Of a DNA stretch of 64,000 nucleotides, positions 25,421 to 34,450 are shown piece after piece. A model generated the notes under the pieces. The model did not search any database and had not been told where the DNA came from. It saw nothing but the letters and a program-made list of their open reading frames with translations. The stretch comes from CAVVGB01 sp963747715 (GTDB lineage Bacteria > Actinomycetota > Thermoleophilia > Gaiellales > Gaiellaceae), in NCBI GenBank assembly GCA_963747715.1, contig CAVVGB010000009.1, positions 372,001-436,000 of the forward strand, in the 5' to 3' direction. Position 1 is the first letter of the stretch; every line of letters begins with the position of its first letter. A program made the position numbers and the translations under genes.

Positions 25421-25831
25421 CCGGCTCCGGGGTTGGGTGGTCAGCGCGATGCGGCGGCTCCAGACGTGCGTCGACGAAACGAAACCCTTGCTTTTTCGCC
25501 CGTCCGCCGCCTCCCTCGAATGGGGGAGAGACCCTGCGATGACCACCCCGGGCGCCCCTCGACCCCCGACGGCGCGTGCCCAGAAATGGACGGGAGCCGG
25601 AGACTCCATGCGTAGGGGCTGCGGCTCCCCTACGTCCCGAGCACGATCTTTTGCCCGCCGGCTCCCGTTGAGCGCCTGTTCTGGCGGTGTGCGTGCCCTT
25701 CCTGCCTGTCTTTTCAGAACGTTCACTTTCCGGCAACACGCATCGATCTGGTCCGCAAATAGGAATGAAGCTCGCAGGAGAACCAGCGAAAGGGGGGCGA
25801 GTCAAGAAAGGCGCTTCTGCGACAACAAGAA
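25421..25831. other. Gap between the ECF sigma gene and the next gene
   Basis: 410 bases holding the upstream regions of two divergent genes. Long frames cross it on both strands, but their codon use is unlike the neighbours. No clear promoter, repeat or RNA structure was found by eye. Confidence 0.4.
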
Positions 25832-26083
25832 GTGGTGGTGACGTCTCATCATCAGGACTGCGGTGCCGTGCGCGTTCGGATCAGCGAGCCCGGCCTTCTG
25901 AACGACCTCGCGGATTCCCTCACGCGCGCCTCCTGTCGCGTCGAGCGTTTCGCCGAGGACGGCATCGAAATCGGGTCTCCCTCACCGATCCTCACGCCCG
26001 ACCAGGCTCGGCAGGAAATCGCCTTGTACCTCGTGCTGTGGCGCGCGAAGCATCCCGACGTGCGCGTGATGATCGAGGAGTAG
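25832..26083 (+). CDS. Small conserved-looking protein of unknown function
   Basis: 83 residues, or about 71 if it starts at the GTG beginning VRVRISEPGLLNDLADSL. The alternating pattern and the tail QARQEIALYLVLWRAKHPDV suggest a compact alpha/beta fold like small proteins common in actinobacterial genomes. No catalytic motif. A hairpin with a following TTTT lies just after its stop. Confidence 0.55.
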   Translation: MVVTSHHQDCGAVRVRISEPGLLNDLADSLTRASCRVERFAEDGIEIGSPSPILTPDQARQEIALYLVLWRAKHPDVRVMIEE

Positions 26084-26086
26084 CGT

Positions 26087-26111
26087 CTCGGCCTCGGCCG
26101 AGCGCCGTTTT
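26087..26111 (+). terminator. Probable intrinsic terminator
   Basis: Stem CTCGGCC / GGCCGAG with a very short loop, followed by CGCCGTTTT, placed just after the plus-strand stop at 26083. It may also serve the convergent minus-strand gene. Confidence 0.5.
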
Positions 26112-26123
26112 CCTCTCGTTCGT

Positions 26124-26744
26124 CTAAGCGGGCTCGAGGTACGCACAGCGCCGCTCGTCGGCGGGGAGCGGCGAGGGGGCGAGCTTCGAGACGACGAAGC
26201 GCTGACCGCCGTCGAGCGACACCTCGTTCCCAACGGCCGGGGCGGGGCCCTCCATGTTCATCAGGAGGTAACGCCTACCGGTGGGCACGAAGAGAAGGTG
26301 CGCGCGCGGGAGCACCTCGGAAACCGGCGCGAGCATCGCGATAGGCGCGCGTCGGGCCGGGGCAGGTTCGGGAGCCCGAGCCTGTTCGGGTTCGCGAGCA
26401 AGCAGCTCCGCGATGTGCTCGTCACGAGTTTCGACCAGCTTGAGCAGGCGGTCTATGACGGCGGCCTGCTCGTCGTCGGCGGCAATGCCGAGCTTCTCGA
26501 GCCGCGCGGCGCGCTCTTTGATCGCCGCTTCGGCAGCCGCGAGTCGCGCCTGTTCTTCGTCGAGCTCTGCTGCGCGCGCCGTCAGCTCGGCGGAGCGCTC
26601 GTCGACCTCGGCGGCGATGCGGTTGCGGTGCGTCTCGAGGCTGCGCACCAGCTTCTCGCGCAAACCTTCGCGACGCGTGTCCTCGTCGCGCGGAGTCTCT
26701 TCCCCACCAGGGATCGGGGCCGCATCCGAGAAGGTTCCGTCCAC
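26124..26744 (-). CDS. Coiled-coil protein with conserved C-terminal domain
   Basis: 206 residues from a GTG at 26744; the frame runs upstream into the Calx-beta gene but that part is shadow. The middle is coiled coil (about residues 25-105: NRIAAEVDERSAELTARAAE and QARLAAAEAAIKERAARLEK). A Pro/Ala linker leads to a beta-rich end domain (HLLFVPTGRRYLLMNMEG, QRFVVSKLAPSPLPADERRC). Neither domain is assigned to a known function. It may form a scaffold; that is only a guess from shape. Confidence 0.65.
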   Translation of the reverse strand: MDGTFSDAAPIPGGEETPRDEDTRREGLREKLVRSLETHRNRIAAEVDERSAELTARAAELDEEQARLAAAEAAIKERAARLEKLGIAADDEQAAVIDRLLKLVETRDEHIAELLAREPEQARAPEPAPARRAPIAMLAPVSEVLPRAHLLFVPTGRRYLLMNMEGPAPAVGNEVSLDGGQRFVVSKLAPSPLPADERRCAYLEPA

Positions 26745-26785
26745 GGTCTCGTTATCGTCCGGCGGGCCGGGGACTTGAGATCCGC

Positions 26786-28120
26786 CTAGCCCCCAAAGGA
26801 GTCGAAGCTGGCGCCGGAGTCGAGCCAGCGGTGCTTCTTGTCGTGCGGGACGCCTGCGAGCGCGGTGCCCGAACACTCCCCGCCATGGCCGTCGCTGACG
26901 GTGAACTCGAGCCGGTAGGCACGGCCGTTCCCGTTGCCGTCGCGCTCGACGCGAAGCTCGACGCCGCTGGCGCGTTCCTTCCGCCTGGCATCGGGCCCGC
27001 GGTAGCGGCCGCGGCCGGCCACAGGCTCGTCTTGAGTGACGGCCGTGATCTCCAGCGTGAGCGAGTCGCCGTCGGCATCGGTCGCGCCGTGCAGGGTGAC
27101 GAGCTTGAACTTGTGGTTCGGCGGCCAGAGTCGGCGCATGCTGGGCTCGACGCCCGAGCAATCGGGGGCGGCGTTGGCAGGCTCCTCGGCCGGAGGTAGC
27201 TCAGCGGGCGGCTCTTCTGCCGGCGGTTCCTCCGCAGGTGGTTCTTCCGCGGGCGGCTCCTCGCCCGGCGGAGGCGGCGGGGGCGGTGGCTCTTCGGGCG
27301 GAGGCGGCGGAGGCTCGGTCGGCGGCGGCGGGGGCGGCTCGGGCGCCGGCGGAAGCTCGTCGTCGTCGGCGACCGTCCCGGTGCCGAGGCGGTCCGCCAA
27401 CGTCGCGTTGATCGGGTTGAAGAGGTTGAGCTGGAACGTCTCCGAGGGCTCGACGTCGCGGTCCTCGGTCGTGGCGACGGTGAGGGTCCGGTTCGTCTCC
27501 CCGGGGGCAAACGTCAGCGTGCCGCTCGAGGCGGAGTAGTCGGCGAGCGCGGTGGCGGTGCCGTCGCCCGTGGCGTAGTTGACGACGACCGCCTTGCCAC
27601 TGGGAGCCGAGAGGCTCGCGGTGAAAGAGGCCGGGTCGCCTTCAGTAGCGGAAGCGTCGGAGAGCGAGAGGGTCGGGAGCGCATCGTTGTCGAGGATCGT
27701 GGCGACTCCGCGAAGCTCTGCCAGCCCGGCGTTGGTCGGGTTGGACAGGTTCAGGAGGAAGGTCTCGTGATGCTCGTCCATGGTGTCGCCCGCGACTGCG
27801 ACAGTGACGGGCTTCGACGTCTCGCCAGGCGCGAACGTCAGCGTCCCGTTTTTCTGCGCATAGTCCGCCGGCGCTGCCGCCGAGCTGTCCGCGGTCGCGA
27901 AATCGACGGTGACTGTGTCGGTCGATGGCACCGAGAGCGAGATGAGGAACGTCGCGTTCTTGCTGCCGGAATCACCCTCCGTTACGGATGGGTCGCTGAC
28001 CGAGAGAGAAGGCGGGTCGGCAGCGACGGCAACGCTCGCCAGGGCGAGCACGACCGCGGCCGGGCCGAGGGCCGTTAACAGCTTGCGAAGACGCCGAGAG
28101 CCCGGGCGGCTAAGGCTCAT
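26786..28120 (-). CDS. Secreted Calx-beta domain protein
   Basis: 444 residues from the ATG at 28120, which has AAGGTG five bases upstream. The signal peptide ends near VAVAADPP. Two Calx-beta repeats follow (SVSDPSVTEGDSGSKNATF and SLSDASATEGDPASFTASL, each with a D..PETF/HETFLLNL strand). A proline-rich linker with PPAEE repeats leads to a C-terminal beta domain (RLWPPNHKFKLVTLHGATD) of the kind that follows Calx-beta or PKD domains in exported proteins. It likely binds Ca2+ and sits on the cell surface. No membrane anchor or sortase signal is visible at the C-terminus. Confidence 0.85.
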   Translation of the reverse strand: MSLSRPGSRRLRKLLTALGPAAVVLALASVAVAADPPSLSVSDPSVTEGDSGSKNATFLISLSVPSTDTVTVDFATADSSAAAPADYAQKNGTLTFAPGETSKPVTVAVAGDTMDEHHETFLLNLSNPTNAGLAELRGVATILDNDALPTLSLSDASATEGDPASFTASLSAPSGKAVVVNYATGDGTATALADYSASSGTLTFAPGETNRTLTVATTEDRDVEPSETFQLNLFNPINATLADRLGTGTVADDDELPPAPEPPPPPPTEPPPPPPEEPPPPPPPPGEEPPAEEPPAEEPPAEEPPAELPPAEEPANAAPDCSGVEPSMRRLWPPNHKFKLVTLHGATDADGDSLTLEITAVTQDEPVAGRGRYRGPDARRKERASGVELRVERDGNGNGRAYRLEFTVSDGHGGECSGTALAGVPHDKKHRWLDSGASFDSFGG

Positions 28121-28237
28121 AGTCACCTTGTACGCCCGGCGCACAAAGCGGGTAATCGCCCCAAAAGGGGGCGGACCTCTAGATCACCTATTTTGAGCCG
28201 GAGGCGTGCCCTTTTCGGGTACCCTGGACGCGCCCGC

Positions 28238-28310
28238 GGCGCATTCGTCTAGTGGCCTAGGACGCCGCCCTCTCACGGCGGTAGCACGGGTTCGAATCCC
28301 GTATGCGCCT
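28238..28310 (+). tRNA. tRNA-Glu, anticodon CTC
   Basis: A 73-base cloverleaf. Acceptor GGCGCAT / ATGCGCC; anticodon stem CCGCC / GGCGG around loop CTCTCAC, giving CTC; T arm ACGGG TTCGAAT CCCGT. The discriminator base reads T, which is unusual for tRNA-Glu. CCA is not encoded. Confidence 0.9.
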
Positions 28311-28772
28311 CTCCGGCCGTCCTGGCTACGCGCAAACGCGCATTCCTCCGATGTCGGGGCTACCGACAACTACCCCGAAACGCCCCGGACCGCATACACC
28401 GGCGCATACACGGAAATCTGACGGTCGGTAGGCGACGTCGGCCGCCCACCCTACCGTTACCGGCATGAGTCACGACAACGCGGAGCAGCGCCCAGCGCTC
28501 GGCGACGGTGTGGAGCAGCGGAGCATGAGCAGCCTGATTTTCCAGAGCCTCGACGCAGTCGAAGGCTTGGGAGTCGGGACCGGCGCTTACCTACTCGGGA
28601 AGGCAGCTTTGAAGCAGGCCGGGAACAACGCTCCTGAGCAACAGCCTCCGCCTCCCGCAGACCCGCCGTCGAGCCGCCGACGAGCCGTGCGCAAGCGGCG
28701 AGGTAGGCGGCCAGCCAGCCAGCCAGCCAGCCGGGCCAGCGCTCCCTTGCTCGGGCCGAATGCGCCCACGAA
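28311..28772. other. Gap after tRNA-Glu, with a short CCAG repeat
   Basis: No convincing gene. A plus-strand frame begins at 28465 (MSHDNAEQRPALGDGVEQRS) but runs straight through the antisense of the next gene. A simple repeat, CCAG about 4.5 times, lies at 28711-28728. The first 80 bases contain two near copies of a GCATACACCGG-like string. Confidence 0.4.
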
Positions 28773-28800
28773 AGAAGGGCGGCCCTTGGGCCGCCCTTCT
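28773..28800 (-). terminator. Strong hairpin terminator of the LPFTG gene
   Basis: A perfect 13-bp stem, AGAAGGGCGGCCC / GGGCCGCCCTTCT, with a two-base spacer, 22 bases beyond the stop of the minus-strand surface-protein gene. There is no long T tract, as is common in GC-rich actinobacteria. Confidence 0.75.
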
Positions 28801-28821
28801 GTACGCCAGTTTCGCTACGGG

Positions 28822-29427
28822 TTAGTGGTCGTGACGCCCGCGGCGGAGGAGGATTCCTCCGGCCAGCAGGGCCATACCGAGAAGCAGCGGGATCAGCACG
28901 GGCATGCCGGTGAAGGGCAGTTCGCCGCTGGGCTGGCTTCCGCCACCGCCACCGCCACCGCCACCGCCGCCGCCACCGCCGCCGGCACCGCCGCCACCCG
29001 TGGTGCCGGTGGTGACCCCGCCGGTCGTCTCGCCGCCGGTGGTCGTGCCGCCGGTGGTCTGTCCGCCGGTCGTGCCGCCGGTCGTCCCGCCGCCGCATGT
29101 CTCCGGGTTGAAGGTGAACGCGAACGGAAACTCGCTCTGCCCAACGATCACGTAGCCCGCTTCGGCGGTTGCGATCACCGTGCCGGACGCGCCGTAGTCC
29201 ACGCTGAACTCCGTCAGCGGGAGCTCTTCGCCGTTGAGCGTGTAGATGACGCCCTTCTCCGATTCGACATCGATCGTCGGCCGCGAGTTGCAGTCACCTT
29301 CCTCGAAGTACACGTCAGCGGTCACCTCGATCGGGTCTGTCGAGCCGCCGCTCCCGGCGAGCGCCGGCGTCGCGGCGAGCGCGGCTGTGGCAACGCACGC
29401 CATGGCCAGTAGAAGAAGCCGCTTCAT
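28822..29427 (-). CDS. LPFTG cell-wall-anchored surface protein
   Basis: 201 residues. The signal peptide ends at TPALAGSGG. A small beta domain (about residues 30-110, DPIEVTADVYFEEGDCNSRP) has two cysteines. A Thr/Gly-rich spacer (TTGG repeats) and a run of about 15 glycines follow, then the sorting signal ELPFTGMP, a hydrophobic helix and a basic tail RRGRHDH. Sortase would cut between Thr and Gly and link the protein to peptidoglycan. No sortase gene is in the window. A strong hairpin follows the gene. Confidence 0.85.
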   Translation of the reverse strand: MKRLLLLAMACVATAALAATPALAGSGGSTDPIEVTADVYFEEGDCNSRPTIDVESEKGVIYTLNGEELPLTEFSVDYGASGTVIATAEAGYVIVGQSEFPFAFTFNPETCGGGTTGGTTGGQTTGGTTTGGETTGGVTTGTTGGGGAGGGGGGGGGGGGGGGSQPSGELPFTGMPVLIPLLLGMALLAGGILLRRGRHDH

Positions 29428-29650
29428 GCCTCCCTCCTCTCTGCATTGGACGCCAGTCAGGGCGGGCTGCGGAGCCTTCCCCAGCTCCCCGTGGCAACCG
29501 CCACTTCGAATTCATAACATTCCCCGCGGCTGCCGGCCCCAAAACGTCGAAGAACTGTGCAAATCGCCGCACGGTCGGCCTCGCGCGTCGAAATCAGTAC
29601 AACCTTGGTCGTTACCCAAGCACGCGACAAAGTCGACCGGCGGATGGAGC

Positions 29651-30244
29651 TCAGGGCTCCAAGAGAACCGTGACGAGTAGACCGACGCCGGCGCTTAAGA
29701 GCACTACCAAGACAAAGAAGAGGAAGCGATGAAGTAATGCTCTCTGCTCGTGCAGGATCGTCCTCGACGCTCGCCCGGCCGCCATTACGACAGAACCGCC
29801 GCCGCGGCTGATGTAGCGCGGAGCATTGCTCGCCGCGCGCAGCGGCGGTTCGAGAGCAGAGCCGCCCCGGGCCAGATGCCCCCCAACCATCCCTAACGCG
29901 CTCCTCCTCGCTGCTGCGATGATGAGCAGACCGACGAGAAGACTGAGCAAGGCGCCGGTGAGCAGTAACGTGCGGGGGCGGCCCGAGTCGGACTCCCCCG
30001 AGGCCTGTGCCTGTGCATTCGGCGATTGGGGCCGGGACGGCTGACCCGGGACGGTCTCCGGCGCGTCGGCGTCGACCTTCGTGGGGTCGAGCGGATAGGT
30101 TTTCCACAGCTGCTCGGGAATGTCGTCCTCGCCGCGACCCTGGGCACCGGCAGCCGTCGGGTAGGCGAGTACAAGAACGATGGAGAGTGTGAGACAGACG
30201 AGTGCTAGGCGGAAGCCCATCGCTGCCGTCCCCGTCTTCATCAT
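29651..30244 (-). CDS. Exported membrane protein of unknown function
   Basis: 197 residues. A signal peptide (FRLALVCLTLSIVLVLAYPT) is followed by an acidic/proline region, a membrane helix (LLLTGALLSLLVGLLIIAAA), a basic stretch and a final helix (RFLFFVLVVLLSAGVGLLVT). No family recognised. Its start overlaps the stop of the L,D-transpeptidase gene, so the two are probably co-translated and it may act in the same envelope process. Confidence 0.65.
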   Translation of the reverse strand: MMKTGTAAMGFRLALVCLTLSIVLVLAYPTAAGAQGRGEDDIPEQLWKTYPLDPTKVDADAPETVPGQPSRPQSPNAQAQASGESDSGRPRTLLLTGALLSLLVGLLIIAAARRSALGMVGGHLARGGSALEPPLRAASNAPRYISRGGGSVVMAAGRASRTILHEQRALLHRFLFFVLVVLLSAGVGLLVTVLLEP

Positions 30245-31041
30245 TGGATGGTGAGGGGTGTCCCAACGGGCATCAGCTCGGCGAGCCTCAGAATGGCCGC
30301 GTTGCGGAGGCGGATGCAGCCGTGGGAGACAAGCCCTGGCAGGAGTTCCGGCCGATCTGTCCCATGAATTCCGATGTAACCGCCAGCCGGCCAGTCGGTC
30401 AGCACGCTTGAGCGAGCGCTCGTCCCGAACGCGAGCGGTCCGTACATCGGACTTGAGTAGCCGGTGAGCTTGTTGCGGATATAGAACTCACCTTTGGGCG
30501 TGGGCCACGCGCTCTGCCCTACTCCAACGTCCGCGCGGAAGATCTCGCGCCCGTTGCGGTAGAGCTTGGCTGTCAGCCGTTCGAGGTCAATGACGAGGTG
30601 CGTCCTAACGACTCCGTAACCGCCAAGTGCCGAGCGGGGAATCCACGCTGTGAGGTTGTTCGGCAGAACGGGCAGACGGATATGAATCCAGAGTCGCCCG
30701 CTCTCGTCGGTCCTGCGTCCGAGAACGAGGACGATGTTCGACGTCCCCTCTGGAGTTCGTTTCGACACGATGGCAACGACGCGAGCGTTTAGCCTCGGCT
30801 CGCTGCGGGCCGGGACCGTGAAGCGCACGAGGGCCCAGCGCGCGAGCTTGTCGGTCGTGGGGAGAAGGACGGGTGTGGACGGGGTGAATGCGGGTTCGAC
30901 CGGTCCCGGAACGGCGGCTCCGTCGATTGACTCGAAGCCGAGCCCGCCTGACGAGGGAGAGGGGGCAGCCGAAGCCGATCCTCCCGTGGAAGAAGAGCGC
31001 CAGGTGAAGGCGGCGACTAGCAAAGCCGAGGCGACGAGCAC
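30241..31041 (-). CDS. L,D-transpeptidase (YkuD domain)
   Basis: Cross-links peptidoglycan stems 3-3 or attaches proteins. 266 residues from a GTG; the frame is open upstream with a plausible basic signal-anchor start (RERRRLGAGLVVAS) but no standard start codon, so the N-terminus is uncertain. An SH3-like region (about residues 60-140) precedes the YkuD domain, whose catalytic motif is GIHGTDRPELLPGLVSHGCI followed by RLRN, with the nucleophile Cys and the conserved His residues present. It lies between the ferritin-like gene and a membrane protein gene. Confidence 0.88.
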   Translation of the reverse strand: MLVASALLVAAFTWRSSSTGGSASAAPSPSSGGLGFESIDGAAVPGPVEPAFTPSTPVLLPTTDKLARWALVRFTVPARSEPRLNARVVAIVSKRTPEGTSNIVLVLGRRTDESGRLWIHIRLPVLPNNLTAWIPRSALGGYGVVRTHLVIDLERLTAKLYRNGREIFRADVGVGQSAWPTPKGEFYIRNKLTGYSSPMYGPLAFGTSARSSVLTDWPAGGYIGIHGTDRPELLPGLVSHGCIRLRNAAILRLAELMPVGTPLTIQ

Positions 31042-31097
31042 GGACGCGACGACCAGCCCGGCACCAAGGCGACGCCTCTCTCGAAACGCGATGTCAA

Positions 31098-31790
31098 CTA
31101 CCCGGTGAATCGAGGGTTGCCGGTCGTCGTTGTCCGAGGCCCGAGCGTATTGATGAAGCGGGTCGAGGCGACGATTCGATCAACATCTTTGAGCGACTTC
31201 GGCTCGTCGAACGCACTCGCGACTGGTAGGACGCCGGCGAGGTGGCGAGCCCAAGCGGCGTGCCGTGCCTCCACGGTCATGAGCGAGAAGGCGGCGGCGG
31301 CGAGCCCCCGGTCTTGGAGTCTCGGAGTCAACCCGGTCAGAAGCGCCGTGGTCAGGTCCTCCATGGCCACGGCAGTTCTCGTGAAGCGGTCTTCGGTCTC
31401 CGTGTTCCCGCGGAAATTGAAGAAGGGCCGCTTTCCGGCTGCGGGTCCGAGCACCTTCTTGATGATTGCGACGTGTGCTCGCTCGTGCGCGCCGAGCGTC
31501 CGCGCCCAGCGGGCCTTCCTCGCGTCCATCTCGGCGATCGTGCCGAGACGTTCGGTCTCGGTGTAGAAGCTGGATTGCAGATATTCGAAGTTGAGACCGA
31601 ACTGGAAGATCCGCACGTCGCTCGCCGCTGCCGCTTCCACGCGGGGCGGCAACAAGAGCGCAGCGACAAGAACGCCTCCTCCCACGACCGCCTTCCGCAG
31701 GAAGTCCGCGCGCGAGTGCCCGTACAAGTCGGCGATCCCCTCCTGGATCGCGCCGTCCTGGTCGAGCTGTTCAAGGGTTAGATCGGACAT
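31098..31790 (-). CDS. Ferritin-like domain protein, exported (paralogue 1)
   Basis: 230 residues. After a polar start comes a Tat-like or signal-anchor segment (SRADFLRKAVVGGGVLVAAL). The four-helix domain resembles the ferritin-like, desiccation-related family: helix A FQFGLNFEYLQSSFYTE, helix B GAHERAHVAIIKKVL, helix D MTVEARHAAWARHLAG, providing Glu and His ligands. An iron or di-metal role outside the membrane is probable but unproven. Paralogous to the next gene upstream, which shows it came from duplication. Confidence 0.8.
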   Translation of the reverse strand: MSDLTLEQLDQDGAIQEGIADLYGHSRADFLRKAVVGGGVLVAALLLPPRVEAAAASDVRIFQFGLNFEYLQSSFYTETERLGTIAEMDARKARWARTLGAHERAHVAIIKKVLGPAAGKRPFFNFRGNTETEDRFTRTAVAMEDLTTALLTGLTPRLQDRGLAAAAFSLMTVEARHAAWARHLAGVLPVASAFDEPKSLKDVDRIVASTRFINTLGPRTTTTGNPRFTG

Positions 31791-31838
31791 GACTCCCTCT
31801 TTGCTCTTACTGTGGGACGAAGGGGTTCCATGGCAGCT

Positions 31839-32489
31839 CTAGCCCGAGATCGAGACTCCGGCTCTTCGCAGCGCCGCGGACACCTCGTTGGGGGATTTCG
31901 CCGGATCGGCAGCAGCCGGGGCAGGGTGCTTACGGAGAATGTCAGCGATCCAAGCGGCGTGACGCGCCTCGACCGAGGTGATTCTCGCGGCCTCGATCAT
32001 TGCGCGCTTCGTGAGGTTGGCACCCTGCCCGATGTACGCGGCTGAAGCCGTCTCCTCTAGCACGCGCGCTGTCTCGGCCACCTTGGTTGGATTGCTGGTC
32101 CCATCGCCGAAATCAACCGAGGGCTCGGCATTGGCATCGTCTCCGAGGATGCTCAGGAGAAGGGCGACGTGCTCCCGCTCGTGCTCTCCCACGACCGAGA
32201 CGAACTGCTGGATCTCTCCGGTCAACTGCCCCTCGGTCGCCGCCGTCTCGTAAAAGGCCACCATCACGTATTCGAGCCGGAGCAGGTAGTTCAGGATGCG
32301 AACGTCCTGCGCCCGGGATGGGGCTGAAGCGGCCACTTTGGGAAGGCCGGCGAAAAGGAGACCGCCTGCGACGGCGGCGCTTCCCGCGAAGGCAGCTCGC
32401 CTCAGCAAATCCGATCGCGAGGCGAGAGCCAACTCGATGTCTTCGCAGCCCCCATCCTGTTCGGCGGGTGCCGTTGGGTCGTCTTGCAT
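31839..32489 (-). CDS. Ferritin-like domain protein, exported (paralogue 2)
   Basis: 216 residues, same layout as its neighbour: signal segment SRSDLLRRAAFAGSAAVAGG, then LNYLLRLEYVMVAFYETAAT, GEHEREHVALLLSIL and TSVEARHAAWIADILRKHP carrying the Glu/His ligand set. The helix A-D motifs align one to one with paralogue 1. The two genes are 48 bases apart and probably form one transcript with the L,D-transpeptidase. Confidence 0.8.
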   Translation of the reverse strand: MQDDPTAPAEQDGGCEDIELALASRSDLLRRAAFAGSAAVAGGLLFAGLPKVAASAPSRAQDVRILNYLLRLEYVMVAFYETAATEGQLTGEIQQFVSVVGEHEREHVALLLSILGDDANAEPSVDFGDGTSNPTKVAETARVLEETASAAYIGQGANLTKRAMIEAARITSVEARHAAWIADILRKHPAPAAADPAKSPNEVSAALRRAGVSISG

Positions 32490-32757
32490 ATTCCCCCTTC
32501 ACGCCCACGAGGAGAGAAGCCGCAGTTGCCCCAGTCCTCGTTTGCGCGGGCATTTTCCTGCAAAAACGTGAACTTTGCAAGCCCGCTGAAATGATTCGGA
32601 CGGAAGCATGACTAGCCTCGTGTTCCCAGCATTCATCGGAGCTGCTCCCCAACAGGGGCTGAATCGCACCTCGGCCCGCCCCGCAAGCTGCTAGTGGCTG
32701 TATGCGGAAGCTCGTGGCTGCGCCTCGTCGCTAGACCACGTTCGTTGGATGAACGGA

Positions 32758-33141
32758 CTACTCCGTCTGGAGCACCGAAAGGACGTGGTCGGCCGGGTCT
32801 TTGAACCACGCAATGGCGCGTGGGCCGGAATCGCCTCTGAAGATCCCTCGTTCGTCCGTCTTCAGGTCGGGCAGGTCGTAGTGCTCCATGCGAACACCCC
32901 TCGCGGCCAACTCGTCCACGGCGGCCTCGATTTCCTCCACCGGGAAGTTGAGCACCGTGTGCTTCGGCGCGGTGTAATTGTCCGAGGGGTAGACGAACAC
33001 GGGCGTGCTGCCGGCGATGTGGAGCTCCAATCCCTCCGGGTTCTCGACGACCTCGAGACCGAGCGTCTCACCGTAGAACTCCTTCGCGCGCTGCAGGTCA
33101 TCGACTGAGAAGCTGCTGAATGCCTTCGTGTCCCTGAACAT
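32758..33141 (-). CDS. VOC-superfamily (glyoxalase/bleomycin-resistance fold) protein
   Basis: 127 residues from the ATG at 33141. The paired beta-alpha-beta-beta-beta modules are visible: FSSFSVDDLQRAKEFYGETL, GLEVVENPEGLELHIAG, then VLNFPVEEIEAAVDELAARG and RAIAWFKDPADHVLSVLQ. Metal ligands are not obvious at every expected position. Substrate unknown. A longer frame starts at 33201 with an ATGA overlap to a broken small frame upstream. Confidence 0.8.
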   Translation of the reverse strand: MFRDTKAFSSFSVDDLQRAKEFYGETLGLEVVENPEGLELHIAGSTPVFVYPSDNYTAPKHTVLNFPVEEIEAAVDELAARGVRMEHYDLPDLKTDERGIFRGDSGPRAIAWFKDPADHVLSVLQTE

Positions 33142-33197
33142 GCTCACCGCCTTGGTTGTCGACCGGTCTGTGTTTTGACCGGCCGAGGTTCTCGAAC

Positions 33198-33417
33198 TCA
33201 TCGGTGATCAGTGATGGAATGGTCAGGCCTAACCGCTGCGGTCATTGTTGCCAATAAAGCCACGGGCGAATCGACCCGCACCGCTTCGACGTTCTCGCCT
33301 TCGCGCACCCGTCCGACGATGGCGGCCTGTAGTTCTGTCAGGCACTCCACGAGCACTTGTCGCGTGGGCGCGGCGGGCGTAGAACTGATCCATGCGCTCG
33401 GGCGTCACATGGATCAT
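33198..33417 (-). pseudogene. Possible small gene with one frame break
   Basis: Two minus-strand pieces have coding-like codon use: MIHVTPERMDQFYARRAHAT from 33417, and VLVECLTELQAAIVGRVREG from 33356 to the stop at 33198. They join into one about 72-residue protein if a single extra base near 33357 is ignored (+1). The stop overlaps an ATG of the VOC frame. No family is recognised, so the gene itself is uncertain. Confidence 0.3.
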
Positions 33418-33505
33418 CGTTGGCGCCTTGGCGGTCGCGAAGCTGCTGACGGCAACAGCGGAACGAGCATTCCTCGCTGAGGGCGGAACGCGACCCTAGG
33501 CCGTC

Positions 33506-34144
33506 GTGGCGACGTTCGTCCTGATCCACGGCGGCGGCGGGAGCGCATGGGACTGGCACCGCGTCGTGCCGGCGCTGCACGAGCGCGGTTACGACGCGGT
33601 CGCCGTCGACCTTCCTCGCGAGGACCCGGCGGCCGGCTGGTGGACGTACGTCGACACGGTCGTCCGGGCGGTGGGCGACCAACGCCGGCTCGTCGTCGTC
33701 GGGCATTCGCTGGGCGCATTCACCGCGCCGCTCGTCTCCGCGCGCCTGCCCGTTGAGCTCCTCGTTCTGCTCGCCGGAATGATCCCGTCACCCGGCGAGC
33801 TGTTCTCCGAGTGGTGGAAGAACGTCGGCTACGAGAGCTCCAGGTACGACGACGTCTTCTACCACGACGTTCCTCCCGGACTGGCGGCGGAGGCGCAACG
33901 CCGCGAAGGCGACGAGGCGTCGCGGGCGCTGAACGAGCCCTGGCCGCTCAACGCGTGGCCGGAGGTGCCGACGAGGTACCTCCTCTGCCGCGACGATCGC
34001 ATGTTCCCGGCGGCATGGGCGCGCCGTCACGCCCGCAAGCGCCTCGGGATCGAGGCCGACGAGATCGACGGCGGCCACTACATCACGCTGAGCCGACCGC
34101 TTGAGCTGGCCGAAAGGCTCGCCTCGTACGTCGCGCCCTCGTAG
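33506..34144 (+). CDS. Alpha/beta hydrolase
   Basis: 212 residues from a GTG. The oxyanion segment LIHGGGGSAWDWHRVVPAL, nucleophile elbow VVVGHSLGAFTAPLV, acid YLLCRDDRMFPAAWARRH and terminal EIDGGHYITLSRP give a full Ser-Asp-His triad. The size and sequence style match the small esterase group that includes plant salicylate-esterase-like enzymes and EstC. Substrate not known. It stands alone on the plus strand. Confidence 0.85.
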   Translation: MATFVLIHGGGGSAWDWHRVVPALHERGYDAVAVDLPREDPAAGWWTYVDTVVRAVGDQRRLVVVGHSLGAFTAPLVSARLPVELLVLLAGMIPSPGELFSEWWKNVGYESSRYDDVFYHDVPPGLAAEAQRREGDEASRALNEPWPLNAWPEVPTRYLLCRDDRMFPAAWARRHARKRLGIEADEIDGGHYITLSRPLELAERLASYVAPS

Positions 34145-34450
34145 TTCGCCGGCCTCGAGGCGCGATCGTCGGTTGCATTGGTTCCCCTTACGAGATCACG
34201 CGGTGTAAAGGCTCCGCTCCAGCACGGTGAGCACCCGCGCTCTACACGTCTATGACCGGCGAACCAGGCGGAAGCGCGCTAGGCGCTCTCCCAACGACGA
34301 GGGCTATCTGGCTGATAGGACAAGTGACATTCGCAAGCCGGTCCTACCTCCGCGGCAATCTGATGGTTTACGTTCACAGGTGATCATCTGCACTGGTCGC
34401 TTGGGGGACGTGGCCGAGGGACGACACCTTCCGGCCGCCTGCGAGTGTGG
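34145..34450. other. Gap without a recognisable gene
   Basis: About 300 bases between convergent genes. No frame with coding character, no clear hairpin with a T tract, and no tRNA were seen. Confidence 0.4.

Noticed and set aside
28206..28421. Frame over tRNA-Glu
   Set aside because: It reads through the tRNA cloverleaf; the tRNA is the real feature.
28711..28728. CCAG repeats as a possible phase-variation tract
   Set aside because: The repeat is short and not inside or just upstream of a convincing gene.
28465..29412. Plus-strand frame starting MSHDNAEQRPALGDGVEQRS
   Set aside because: The first part looks mildly plausible, but the frame runs through a terminator hairpin and the antisense of the LPFTG gene with no stop. 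Not supported as a gene.
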